The position numbers were made by a program, and so were the translations under genes. The notes under the pieces are model-generated. The model saw only the letters and a list, made by a program, of their open reading frames with translations, ran no database searches and was not told the DNA's origin. A DNA stretch of 31,687 nucleotides from Sphingomonas sp. CCH9-E2 (lineage in GTDB: Bacteria; Pseudomonadota; Alphaproteobacteria; Sphingomonadales; Sphingomonadaceae): NCBI RefSeq assembly GCF_001557215.1, contig NZ_LSJM01000075.1:1-31687 (forward strand), read 5' to 3'. Position 1 is the first letter of the stretch, and the number at the start of each line of letters is the position of its first letter. Positions 16,092 through 22,953 of the stretch are shown one piece after another.

Positions 16092-17069
16092 TTATTTCTG
16101 ATCAAGAAACGTCGTTGCTTGTTGCAGGAATAGCTCCGGATACTGGTAGAAGGAACCGTGATTGGTGTCCGGATAGACTACGAGTTCGGCATTCGGCAGA
16201 TTGTCCTCCAGCTTATATGAATTGCTGGTGTAGTGGATCAGATCCTTGCTGCCACTGACGATCAGAACCGGCTGCTTGATGCTCTTCAGATAATCGTTCG
16301 AATTTGCCGACGGTGTGCCCCAGGCTGCGAAGGCGGCGACCTGCGCACCGTATACATCGGGACCGGGATTTGCATCGCGATCGACCGTGCGCAGACGAAT
16401 GCGGTCTAGGAATTTCTGACCTGCTGCCTGGCTTGCCAGCGTCGGGTTGAAGAACGTCGTCAGCAGGATGGTGTCTGCCGGTTCGTATTTCTTCGTCAGC
16501 ATCGCCTGGAACTCCGGCGTCAAAGTTGCCATGCCGTCGCCGCCGCGCGGCGCGCTACCGATAAGGATCACCTTGCGGACGAGATCCGGACGCTGAAAGG
16601 CGACCTCCTGCGCGACGAGGCTGCCCAACGAGAAGCCCAGGATGTCGGTCTGCTTGATGTGCAGCGCTTCAATCAGGCCGATACCATACTTCGCCATGCC
16701 TTGAACCGTGTGAGGAACCTGGCCCTCCGAGCCGGCAACGCCTGCATTGTCAAAGATGACGACCTCGCGGTTCTTGGAAAAACCGTCCGTGATCATCGGA
16801 TCCCAGTTGTCCATATTGCCCAGGAAGTGCTGGAAGAAGACCAGCGGAACGCCGCCCTGTTTGCCAAAGCGTCGATAGGCGAGACGGGTGCCATCGACCG
16901 TTACAAACTGCGTTTTAGCGAATTGATGTAACGAGCCGCCGACGACACTCGTCTTGGTCGACTTGGCGAGAGCAGCGGTGGGCGCGATCTGAGACGTGAG
17001 AACGGTCGCGGCTGCCAAGCCGAGAGCGACCGCAAGACGAACCAAGTTTTTTGATAATGTAGGATGCAT
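16092..17069 (-). CDS. exported alpha/beta-hydrolase under TetR control
   Basis: 325-residue alpha/beta-hydrolase with an N-terminal signal peptide (about residues 1-35, ending TAALAK), so likely periplasmic. The catalytic elements are visible: HFLGNMDNWD oxyanion region, nucleophile Ser147 in GFSLGS, an acid Asp in VSGSKDLIHY (about 276) and His in DTNHGSFYQ (about 305). The fold resembles haloperoxidase/esterase-type hydrolases. Its upstream region carries two copies of the CTATC-N4-GATAG operator core that also precedes the TetR gene, so it is very likely the TetR target. A hairpin terminator follows. Base composition is lower in GC than the neighbouring transfer genes. Substrate unknown. 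Confidence 0.85.
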   Translation of the reverse strand: MHPTLSKNLVRLAVALGLAAATVLTSQIAPTAALAKSTKTSVVGGSLHQFAKTQFVTVDGTRLAYRRFGKQGGVPLVFFQHFLGNMDNWDPMITDGFSKNREVVIFDNAGVAGSEGQVPHTVQGMAKYGIGLIEALHIKQTDILGFSLGSLVAQEVAFQRPDLVRKVILIGSAPRGGDGMATLTPEFQAMLTKKYEPADTILLTTFFNPTLASQAAGQKFLDRIRLRTVDRDANPGPDVYGAQVAAFAAWGTPSANSNDYLKSIKQPVLIVSGSKDLIHYTSNSYKLEDNLPNAELVVYPDTNHGSFYQYPELFLQQATTFLDQK

Positions 17070-17180
17070 CGGACCTGTCCTTGTTAAATTCCGTTGAGTT
17101 GAGGATGTGAGCGGCGGAGCGAGGTCAGGCGTTCGAAAACCCGAGACATTCGTCCCTCTCTATAGAGTGCTTGATCGCAT

Positions 17181-17206
17181 GATTACCTATCGATAGATAG
17201 GTGATC
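17181..17206. promoter_or_regulatory. TetR operator candidate 1 (hydrolase promoter)
   Basis: A 26-bp palindrome: GAT, one mismatch, then ACCTATC-GATA-GATAGGT, one mismatch, ATC. It lies about 110-140 nt upstream of the hydrolase ATG. Its core CTATC-N4-GATAG recurs at 17241-17254 and 17870-17883. Confidence 0.65.
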
Positions 17207-17239
17207 ACGTTCTATTTGGGTGGCTGGTCACCTGTCAAG

Positions 17240-17259
17240 CCTATCAATCGATAGATTGG
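17240..17259. promoter_or_regulatory. TetR operator candidate 2
   Basis: Second copy of the CTATC-AATC-GATAG core (17241-17254), between the TetR stop and the hydrolase start. Its centre is about 54 bp from that of site 1 (close to five helical turns), suggesting cooperative binding. Confidence 0.55.
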
Positions 17260-17277
17260 TTATCTTGGAGGGCGCGC

Positions 17278-17853
17278 TTAAGAGAACAAGCCCAGGGCCT
17301 TGTAGGCGGCAATGATACGATCGAAGACCGCCACGTCCCCGCGACCACGGGCAACGAGTTGGGCGCCTTCTATCGCGGCGTAGATTGACAGTGCTTGCGC
17401 TTCGAGCTTCTCGTGAGAGGTTTTGGGGTGTCTCTTCGACAGCATTTTCGTCAGCCACCGCGCGTTCACTTCTCCGAAGCGGTTGACTTCAGTCAGCACA
17501 AACGCCGGAAGATCGGCCGATTCAGCAGCCATCATCCCGCAGAGACACATCCGGTTGTCTTGCTCGAGAGCTGCCCGATAGACACTGATATACGCGTCGA
17601 TCATACGATCGTGATCGCTCTCCGACGCTTCCAACGACTGGAAAAAACTCACGGCCTGATCGGTATATTCTTTCGCGAGAGCCGCTGCCAAATCGCCTTT
17701 TGTCGGGAAATGGTAGTGAACGCTCGCACTTTTGACGCCAACCTCTTTAGCAATTTCCCGAAAGCTCAGCGCGTTGTAACCGTGCGCCTGAACCAGGGCA
17801 CGGCCAAATTTCATGATGGCGTTGCGGGTGTCGGTAGGTCCATCGGAACTCAT
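17278..17853 (-). CDS. TetR/AcrR-family repressor
   Basis: 191-residue TetR-family regulator. The N-terminal HTH spans about residues 9-55 (ALVQAHGYNALSFREIAKEVGVKSASVHYHFPTKGDL). The C-terminal helical ligand domain includes the CLCGMMAAESADLP segment common to one AcrR subgroup. It is on the same strand as the hydrolase gene and upstream of it, separated by 208 bp that hold two operator copies; a third copy lies 17 nt upstream of its own ATG at 17853. This indicates negative autoregulation plus control of the hydrolase. The inducer is unknown, probably the hydrolase substrate or a product. No good ribosome-binding site is visible. Confidence 0.88.
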   Translation of the reverse strand: MSSDGPTDTRNAIMKFGRALVQAHGYNALSFREIAKEVGVKSASVHYHFPTKGDLAAALAKEYTDQAVSFFQSLEASESDHDRMIDAYISVYRAALEQDNRMCLCGMMAAESADLPAFVLTEVNRFGEVNARWLTKMLSKRHPKTSHEKLEAQALSIYAAIEGAQLVARGRGDVAVFDRIIAAYKALGLFS

Positions 17854-17869
17854 AAGGATGTGATACTAC

Positions 17870-17883
17870 CTATCTTCCGATAG
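17870..17883. promoter_or_regulatory. TetR operator candidate 3 (autoregulatory)
   Basis: CTATC-TTCC-GATAG, the same core as the two sites before the hydrolase, placed 17-30 nt upstream of the TetR start codon, where it would overlap the promoter. Confidence 0.6.
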
Positions 17884-18219
17884 ATCAAGTTCCGGCAGAT
17901 AGTCTTCGGTTTCGATTCACAGCGCATTATCTTTTTATTCGATTTATTGGGCAGCTATCCCCGCTTGTGATGATCAATCGTAGCTTCCCGCTGAGTGGCG
18001 GGCTGGGCCCGGCTTTGGCATCCGACACGTTCGCAGATCCGACGAGATCCCGATGGGCGACTTTTATCCGTGATTCGTCAGATACTGACCAAGAGCGCGA
18101 AGGGGTGTCGATTATTCCCGGAAATCTTCGACATCGTGAATCTCGCCTGAGCGAACGACCGTGCGCTGGAACCGCCGCCGACATCCGGCGGCCCCCCAGC
18201 ACCGCACGGAGCTTCGATC
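17884..18219. other. junction between TetR/hydrolase module and replication module
   Basis: About 336 bp without a supported gene. The left part (to about 17960) is AT-richer; the right part is GC-rich like the transfer genes. A perfect 7-bp stem (GCCGCCG / CGGCGGC, loop 5) at 18174-18192 lies 27 nt before the HTH gene. Short open frames in this region have no recognisable content. Confidence 0.4.
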
Positions 18220-18501
18220 ATGGCCGAAAGCACAACCGTCCAAGTCCCTCCCCGCTATTTGCGCACGCCCGAGGCAGCACGTTTCCTCGGTCTGTCCGGC
18301 CGCACCCTCGAAAAGCACCGCACCTACGGCACCGGCCCGGCCTTCAAGAAGCTCGGCGGCCGCGTCGTCTACGCGATCGCCGACCTACAGGCCTGGGCCA
18401 ACCGCGGCACCAAGAACTCGACCGCTGACAGCGACGCGATCCTGCCGGCGAAGCGTCACGAACCGACCGGCGCGGCAGGCAGCCACGCGCCACAGCGCTG
18501 A
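18220..18501 (+). CDS. small HTH (excisionase/AlpA-like) DNA-binding protein
   Basis: 93-residue protein with one MerR-type/HTH_17 domain at residues 10-62: YLRTPEAARFLGLSGRTLEKHRTYGTGPAFKKLGGRVVYAIADLQAWANRG. A low-complexity tail with no further domain follows. Such small helix-turn-helix proteins typically precede the RepA-type initiator in alphaproteobacterial plasmids and integrative elements, and probably regulate repA or act as an excision/directionality factor. The gene is 11 nt upstream of repA on the same strand. No integrase is in the window, so the exact role is open. Confidence 0.8.
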   Translation: MAESTTVQVPPRYLRTPEAARFLGLSGRTLEKHRTYGTGPAFKKLGGRVVYAIADLQAWANRGTKNSTADSDAILPAKRHEPTGAAGSHAPQR

Positions 18502-18512
18502 GCAGCCAGCGG

Positions 18513-19397
18513 ATGTCGGCGCGCCATCACAGAAGTGAACGCGAGCAGCTCGATCTCTTCCGGGCGCTGCCTGGCGATCTCGCGCCGCGCGACGCGCAGG
18601 ACCTGATGGCGTACCCGTTCTTTGCGCTCGGCAAGTCGAAGCGGCTGGCGCCGATCAACTTCAAGGCCGGCTCCATCGTCATCCGCGTCGAGGCCGTCCC
18701 CGAGCACGGCATGGCCACCATCTGGGACGCCGACGTGCTGATCTGGGCGGCCTCGCAGATCGTTGAGGCGCGCGACCACGGTCTTCGGCCGTCGCGTCTG
18801 ATGGCGACCACACCCTACGAGATTCTGCAGTTCATCGGCCGCGGCGTCAGCCTGCGGGACTATGACCGGCTCAAGGCCGCGCTCGACCGTCTCCAGTCGA
18901 CAACAGTGGCGACGTCGATCCGCCAGCCGACCGAACGGCGACTGCACCGCTTCTCCTGGATCAACGAGTGGAAAGAGCGCGCTGACGCACGCGGACGTCC
19001 GCTTGGGCTCGAACTGATCGTGCCGGACTGGTTCTACGCCGCCGTCCTTGACGACGCGCTCGTGCTCACGATCGACCGCGACTATTTCGGCCTGACGGGC
19101 GGACTGGAGCGCTGGCTTTACCGCCTCGTGCGCAAGCACGGCGGCAAACAGGAGTTCGGCTGGAGCTTCGATTTCCCGCATCTGCACGCCAAGTCCGGTT
19201 CGCTCTCGCCGCTCAAGCACTTCGCCTACGACCTGCGCGACATCGTCCGCCGCCAGCCGCTGCCGGGCTACCGCCTGACCATCGAGCAGTGCCTCGGCGC
19301 GCCCGAAATCCTCTCCTTCAAACCCATCGACCCGCACGCGCTCGGCATCTCTCGCCAGCGCCGCCGCTCGACCATGCACCCTGGGGATAAGCTGTGA
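18513..19397 (+). CDS. repA: RepA-type replication initiator (RPA family)
   Basis: 294-residue replication initiator of the plasmid RepA/RPA family. Recognisable stretches are QLDLFRALPGDLAPRDAQDLMAYPFFALGKSKR near the N-terminus, then TPYEILQFIGRG, then LTGGLERWLYRLVRKHGG and SGSLSPLKHFAYDLRDIV in the C-terminal winged-helix half. It would bind the iteron-like repeats immediately downstream (19404-19471) and start replication there. It follows the HTH gene by 11 nt and precedes parA. It indicates an autonomously replicating plasmid, or an integrative element that keeps a replication module. Confidence 0.87.
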   Translation: MSARHHRSEREQLDLFRALPGDLAPRDAQDLMAYPFFALGKSKRLAPINFKAGSIVIRVEAVPEHGMATIWDADVLIWAASQIVEARDHGLRPSRLMATTPYEILQFIGRGVSLRDYDRLKAALDRLQSTTVATSIRQPTERRLHRFSWINEWKERADARGRPLGLELIVPDWFYAAVLDDALVLTIDRDYFGLTGGLERWLYRLVRKHGGKQEFGWSFDFPHLHAKSGSLSPLKHFAYDLRDIVRRQPLPGYRLTIEQCLGAPEILSFKPIDPHALGISRQRRRSTMHPGDKL

Positions 19398-19403
19398 ATC
19401 GTC

Positions 19404-19471
19404 TCGTGCTATCAGGGACCGGACTCATCGTGCCATCGAGGACCCGATCCTCGTGCTATCGGGGACCGGAA
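19404..19471. repeat. three iteron-like direct repeats (origin candidate)
   Basis: Three 21-bp direct repeats with consensus TCGTGCYATCRGGGACCSGA start at 19404, 19428 and 19451 (period 23-24 bp, about two helical turns). They directly follow repA. A reverse-oriented partial copy (GTCCCCGAT) lies at 19582-19590, just before parA. The 19495-19575 region between is less GC-rich and could be the melting region. Confidence 0.75.
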
Positions 19472-19527
19472 TCGTCGAATCCGCTCGCTGAATCAGCAAC
19501 TTGCGAGCCTCGTAACTTCTCTAACCT

Positions 19528-19544
19528 AGATTCCTTCGGAATCT
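19528..19544. other. perfect short hairpin in the putative origin
   Basis: AGATTCC-TTC-GGAATCT, a perfect 7-bp stem, in the less GC-rich segment between the iterons and parA. It is followed by TTTCT. It could be a repA terminator on the plus strand or an origin element. Confidence 0.45.
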
Positions 19545-19605
19545 TTCTAACGCAAACCGCTTTTTGCGCAGTTGTGGACGAGTCCCCGATCACCGGGAGA
19601 CCGTC

Positions 19606-20244
19606 ATGATCGTCGCGCTCCTCAACCAGAAGGGCGGCGTGGGAAAGACGACGCTGGCGCTCCATCTTGCCGGTGAATGGGCACAGCGAGGGCAGCGCGT
19701 CACGGTCATCGACGCCGACCCGCAAGGCTCTGCGCTCGACTGGTCGCAGCAGCGGACGCGCGAGAACCTGCCGCGGCTCTTCGGCGTCGTCGGCCTGGCG
19801 CGCGACACTCTGCATCGGGAAGCGCCCGAGCTGGCGCGTGATGTCGACCACGTCATCATAGACGGTCCGCCGCGCGTCGCCGGGCTGATGCGCTCGGCGC
19901 TGCTCGCCGCCGACCTAGTGCTGATCCCGGTGCAGCCGTCGCCGTTCGACGGATGGGCGAGCGCCGAAATGCTCTCGCTCCTCAGCGAGGCCCGCATCTA
20001 CCGGCCGCAGCTCGCCGCGCGCTTCGTGCTGAACCGCTGCGCTGCGCGCACCGTCATCGCCCGTGAGACGGCCGAAACGCTTGCCGACCATGATCCGCCG
20101 CTGCTCGCATCGACGATCGGCCAGCGGGTCGCCTTCGCCGACACCGCACAGACTGGACGGCTCGTCAGTGAGCTGGACGCCGACAGCCCGGCCGCGCGTG
20201 AGATCGCCGCACTCGCCACCGAGATCGCGAGGATCGCGCCGTGA
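19606..20244 (+). CDS. parA: ParA-family partition ATPase
   Basis: 212-residue ParA/MinD-type ATPase. It begins MIVALLNQKGGVGKTTLALHL with the deviant Walker A KGGVGKTT at residues 9-16. DADPQGSALDW (A') and DHVIIDGPPRV (Walker B) follow. The ATG at 19606 gives the usual short ParA N-terminus; the longer open frame upstream overlaps the reversed half-iteron. It segregates the element together with the RHH partner encoded next, whose GTG overlaps this stop by 4 nt. Confidence 0.92.
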   Translation: MIVALLNQKGGVGKTTLALHLAGEWAQRGQRVTVIDADPQGSALDWSQQRTRENLPRLFGVVGLARDTLHREAPELARDVDHVIIDGPPRVAGLMRSALLAADLVLIPVQPSPFDGWASAEMLSLLSEARIYRPQLAARFVLNRCAARTVIARETAETLADHDPPLLASTIGQRVAFADTAQTGRLVSELDADSPAAREIAALATEIARIAP

Positions 20245-20495
20245 CCGTGTCCTCTCCGAAGCGCGGCTTCGCCAGCCGACCGGGCGATCCGGAAAGCTGG
20301 ATCAAGTCAGCCGACACGCCCGCCGCCCGCGTCACCGACGCCAACGCGTTCACGGCCAGGCTCACCATCGACGTGACCACCGAACAGCGGGCGCGGATCA
20401 AGATCGCCGCCTTCCAGCGCGGCGTCACCGTGGCCGACATGCTGCGCGAGCTGCTCGCGCGCGAATTTCCAGCCACCGAAGGAGACGCGACATGA
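20241..20495 (+). CDS. ribbon-helix-helix partition partner
   Basis: 84-residue protein, GTG start overlapping the parA stop (GTGA). After a basic, flexible N-terminus it has a C-terminal RHH-like fold: FTARLTIDVTTEQRARIKIAAFQRGVTVADMLRELLAREF. This is the typical centromere-binding partner (ParG/ParB-like) of short ParA proteins. Four-nt overlaps on both sides place it in a tightly coupled operon with parA, the DUF2840 gene and traF. The function is inferred from domain and position. Confidence 0.8.
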   Translation: MTVSSPKRGFASRPGDPESWIKSADTPAARVTDANAFTARLTIDVTTEQRARIKIAAFQRGVTVADMLRELLAREFPATEGDAT

Positions 20496-21013
20496 CCGGC
20501 CCCGGCGCCACCCATGCGCGCGGCGAACCGAGACCGACCACGCCGCCGCCAAACATCCTCACCGAAGTCGAACTCACCTGGATCGAAAAGCGCGTCGAGA
20601 ACTGGATCAGGTTCGGCCGCGAGGCCGGCGAGCAGATCCTCGACCGTCGGCGGCGCGTGCTGCGCTTCGCGCCGGACAGCGTGTTCGCCTTCGTGCGCTG
20701 GGCCGCCAACGACTTCGGCACCGTCGCGTCCACTCTCGACGTGCTGCGCGCCACGCTGCCGGTGGAGCCGCGCCAGACCGTTCCCTTCGTCCGTCCCGGC
20801 GCCGATGTGCTGCTGAAGGTCGAAGGCTGGCCGAAGGTCGAGCGCGTGCTGCAGATGATCGACGCCATCGAGGCGATCGGCGTCGATCCCGCCGAGGTCT
20901 CGATGGATCACTGGCGCCACATCCACAACCGCATGGCCGCCGGCCATCAGCCGCGCACCTACACGCACGACCATCACCGGGCGTTCCTCCTGCGTCGGAG
21001 GGTCGGGTCATGA
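20492..21013 (+). CDS. DUF2840 protein of the transfer cluster
   Basis: 173-residue soluble protein. After a Pro/Thr-rich N-terminus, the core reads LTEVELTWIEKRVENWIRFGREAGEQILDRRRRVLRF and then FVRWAANDFGTVASTLDVLRA. This matches the DUF2840 family found almost only between the partition genes and traF in alphaproteobacterial conjugative elements. The ATG overlaps the RHH stop by 4 nt, and its own stop overlaps the traF start by 4 nt. Molecular function is not known; a role in transfer or its control is implied by location only. Confidence 0.85.
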   Translation: MTGPGATHARGEPRPTTPPPNILTEVELTWIEKRVENWIRFGREAGEQILDRRRRVLRFAPDSVFAFVRWAANDFGTVASTLDVLRATLPVEPRQTVPFVRPGADVLLKVEGWPKVERVLQMIDAIEAIGVDPAEVSMDHWRHIHNRMAAGHQPRTYTHDHHRAFLLRRRVGS

Positions 21014-21555
21014 GCCGCTTCGGCTACGTTATGGTCACCTATTTCATGACCATGGGGATCGCGATCGCTTCGTTCGTCGAGTTCCCCAAGACCTTCATCT
21101 GGAACGCCTCGGCGAGCACACCGATCGGGCTCTATCGCATCGACCACCCGCGTCACCTCGCGGTGACCGATCTGGTCGCCGTCCGCGCGCCCGAGGCATT
21201 CGCCGACTTCATGGTGGAGCGCGGCTATATCGGCCGCGGCGTCCCGCTGATGAAGCGCGTCGCGGGCCTTCCGGGACAAGAAGTCTGCCGCCGCGATCAC
21301 GCCATCACGGTCGATGGCGCGCCGATGGGCGACGCGCTCGACCGCGATCATCTCGGCCGTCCGCTGCCCGACTGGCAGGGCTGCCGCCGCATCGCCGGGG
21401 GCGAACTCTTCCTGATGAACTGGGCCGTCCGCGACAGCCTGGACGGGCGCTATTTCGGGCCAATGCCCGTCGGCGCCGTCATCGGCCGGGCGCTCCCGGT
21501 CTGGACCGATGAAGACGGCGACGGCCGCTACGTCTGGGGCGCGCCGACCCACTGA
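21010..21555 (+). CDS. traF: TraF, S26-family conjugal signal peptidase
   Basis: 181-residue S26 peptidase of the TraF type. One N-terminal membrane helix (about residues 5-23) is followed by NASASTPIGLYRI with nucleophile Ser36. LMKRVAGLPGQ carries the general-base Lys82. The late FLMNWAVRDSLDGRYFGPMP segment matches the conserved box of signal peptidases. In RP4-like systems TraF matures and cyclises the TrbC pilin. The trbC downstream fits that role. The ATG overlaps the DUF2840 stop by 4 nt. Confidence 0.92.
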   Translation: MSRFGYVMVTYFMTMGIAIASFVEFPKTFIWNASASTPIGLYRIDHPRHLAVTDLVAVRAPEAFADFMVERGYIGRGVPLMKRVAGLPGQEVCRRDHAITVDGAPMGDALDRDHLGRPLPDWQGCRRIAGGELFLMNWAVRDSLDGRYFGPMPVGAVIGRALPVWTDEDGDGRYVWGAPTH

Positions 21556-21590
21556 GTTTCCGCGTCCACCCCAAACCAAAGGAGACCACC

Positions 21591-21926
21591 ATGACCCAGA
21601 TCGGACAATTCACACGCACCCGGAGCGGTTATGCCGGGCGCATCCTCGCGCTCGGCATCGACGTCGAAGCCGTCTTCGTTCCCGCCGAACCCTCGGACGC
21701 CGAGAACGCGCCGGACTTCCGAATCCTGCTCGGCAGCGAGGAAGGCGTCGAGGTCGGCGCCGGCTGGAAACACGTCGGCGAACGTGCCGGCGACTACGTC
21801 TCCGCGCAGTTCGACAGCCCGCTTTTCCCCCGGCCGTTGCGCGCCAACCTCTTCCGTTCGAACGACGAAGGTTCCGCCTGGGGCCTGCACTGGACGCGCC
21901 CGACCAAGCCGCAGAGGGAGGACTGA
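21591..21926 (+). CDS. DUF736 family protein
   Basis: 111-residue DUF736 protein, ATG with AAAGGAGA ribosome-binding site. The family signature is clear: QIGQFTRTRSGYAGRI at the N-terminus, APDFRILLG-S-E-GVEVGAGWK in the middle, YVSAQFDSPLFPRPLRANLF and the terminal W-L-W-R-like GLHWTRP. DUF736 genes are standard members of these transfer clusters and plasmids. Function is unknown; the compact beta-rich pattern suggests a binding protein. Followed after 3 nt by the lytic transglycosylase. Confidence 0.9.
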   Translation: MTQIGQFTRTRSGYAGRILALGIDVEAVFVPAEPSDAENAPDFRILLGSEEGVEVGAGWKHVGERAGDYVSAQFDSPLFPRPLRANLFRSNDEGSAWGLHWTRPTKPQRED

Positions 21927-21929
21927 TCG

Positions 21930-22709
21930 GTGCGCGCTCCGCAGCAGCAGCGGGGGCAGCACCAGGGCGGCGCGCGGCGAACCCGCGCCGCTCACCGGCT
22001 GCTCCTCCTTCTCCTTTCCGGCCTGTCCCTGGCCGCCGGGCTGACGTCGCACGGCTTCGCGCAGTCGGTGCCGCTATCGCAGCCCGAGGCAGGCGGCCCG
22101 TTCGCTGCCTTCGTCGCGGAGGCCTCGCAGCGTTTCGGCATTCCGGTCGCCTGGATTCGCGCCGTCATGCGGGTCGAAAGCGCCAACGAAGTGCGTGCCA
22201 TCTCGCCCAAGGGCGCGATGGGGCTGATGCAGATCATGCCCGATACCTGGGCAGAGCTGCGCACCCGGTATCGCCTCGGCACGGACGCCTTCGACCCGCG
22301 CGACAACATTCTCGCGGGCACGGCGTATCTGCGCGAACTCTACGACAAATACGGCTCGCCGGGCTTCCTCTCGGCCTACAACGCCGGGCCAGGACGCTAC
22401 GAGGAATTCCTCGCCGGCGGTCGCGCATTGCCTGCGGAAACGCGCGCCTACGCCGCCCAGCTCGCCCCCCTTGCAGGCGGCGAACCAACGGCGGCCACCG
22501 TCACTGTTGCCGTCGCCGATCCACTGGCCTGGACGCGCGCACCGCTCTTCATCGGTGCGGCCGAACGCGTCTCGGCGGCGGCTCCAGCGCAGTCCGAACA
22601 ACAACCGCGCGACACCGACACCGCAGTCCGGCCGCGTGACGCTGCGGCAGAGGCAGCACCGGCCGGCGGCCTCTTCGTCTCCCGGCGAGACCCTGCAGGT
22701 CCCCGATGA
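21930..22709 (+). CDS. VirB1-like lytic transglycosylase
   Basis: 259-residue SLT-domain protein with a GTG start 3 nt after DUF736. Residues 21-44 form a signal peptide or anchor. The catalytic domain (about 58-180) includes IRAVMRVESANEVRAISPKGAMGLMQIMPDTW with catalytic Glu83, then AGTAYLRELYDKYGSPGFLSAYNAGPGRY. The tail is Ala/Pro-rich and probably disordered. It cuts peptidoglycan locally so that the conjugative channel can be assembled. Its position between DUF736 and the relaxase is the usual one. Confidence 0.9.
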   Translation: MRAPQQQRGQHQGGARRTRAAHRLLLLLLSGLSLAAGLTSHGFAQSVPLSQPEAGGPFAAFVAEASQRFGIPVAWIRAVMRVESANEVRAISPKGAMGLMQIMPDTWAELRTRYRLGTDAFDPRDNILAGTAYLRELYDKYGSPGFLSAYNAGPGRYEEFLAGGRALPAETRAYAAQLAPLAGGEPTAATVTVAVADPLAWTRAPLFIGAAERVSAAAPAQSEQQPRDTDTAVRPRDAAAEAAPAGGLFVSRRDPAGPR

Positions 22710-22779
22710 GCCGGTTTGCACTCCATCGCACAACGGCGAACCACGGCGCATCTTGGAGGGTGTCGGGAGGGGAAGCCGC

Positions 22780-22841
22780 AAGCACAACCGCACGATGGCA
22801 GGATAAAAGGGCGCGATGTGCGCCTTGGTTCGGTTGTGCTT
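22780..22841. other. long nested inverted repeat; oriT candidate or terminator
   Basis: A perfect 11-bp inverted repeat (AAGCACAACCG at 22780-22790, CGGTTGTGCTT at 22831-22841) encloses a second hairpin, GGCGC-GATGT-GCGCC (22810-22824). The right arm runs into a short T-tract. It lies in the roughly 240-bp gap between the transglycosylase and relaxase genes, where oriT is expected. The T-tract means a terminator for the upstream genes is also possible. Confidence 0.5.
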
Positions 22842-22953
22842 TTTCAAGGACTTATGCCGCGATTTCGCGAGGTGCGCCTGATCGGCGCAGCCTGCGCTCC
22901 GGCGCTTTCATCAACAAAATCATCGGCTTCGCGCGATGTGCGGGGCCTCAGCC

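Noticed and set aside
18220..18501. Excisionase of an integrative element
   Set aside because: No integrase or attachment site is in the window and the gene is coupled to repA, so an xis role is only one option.
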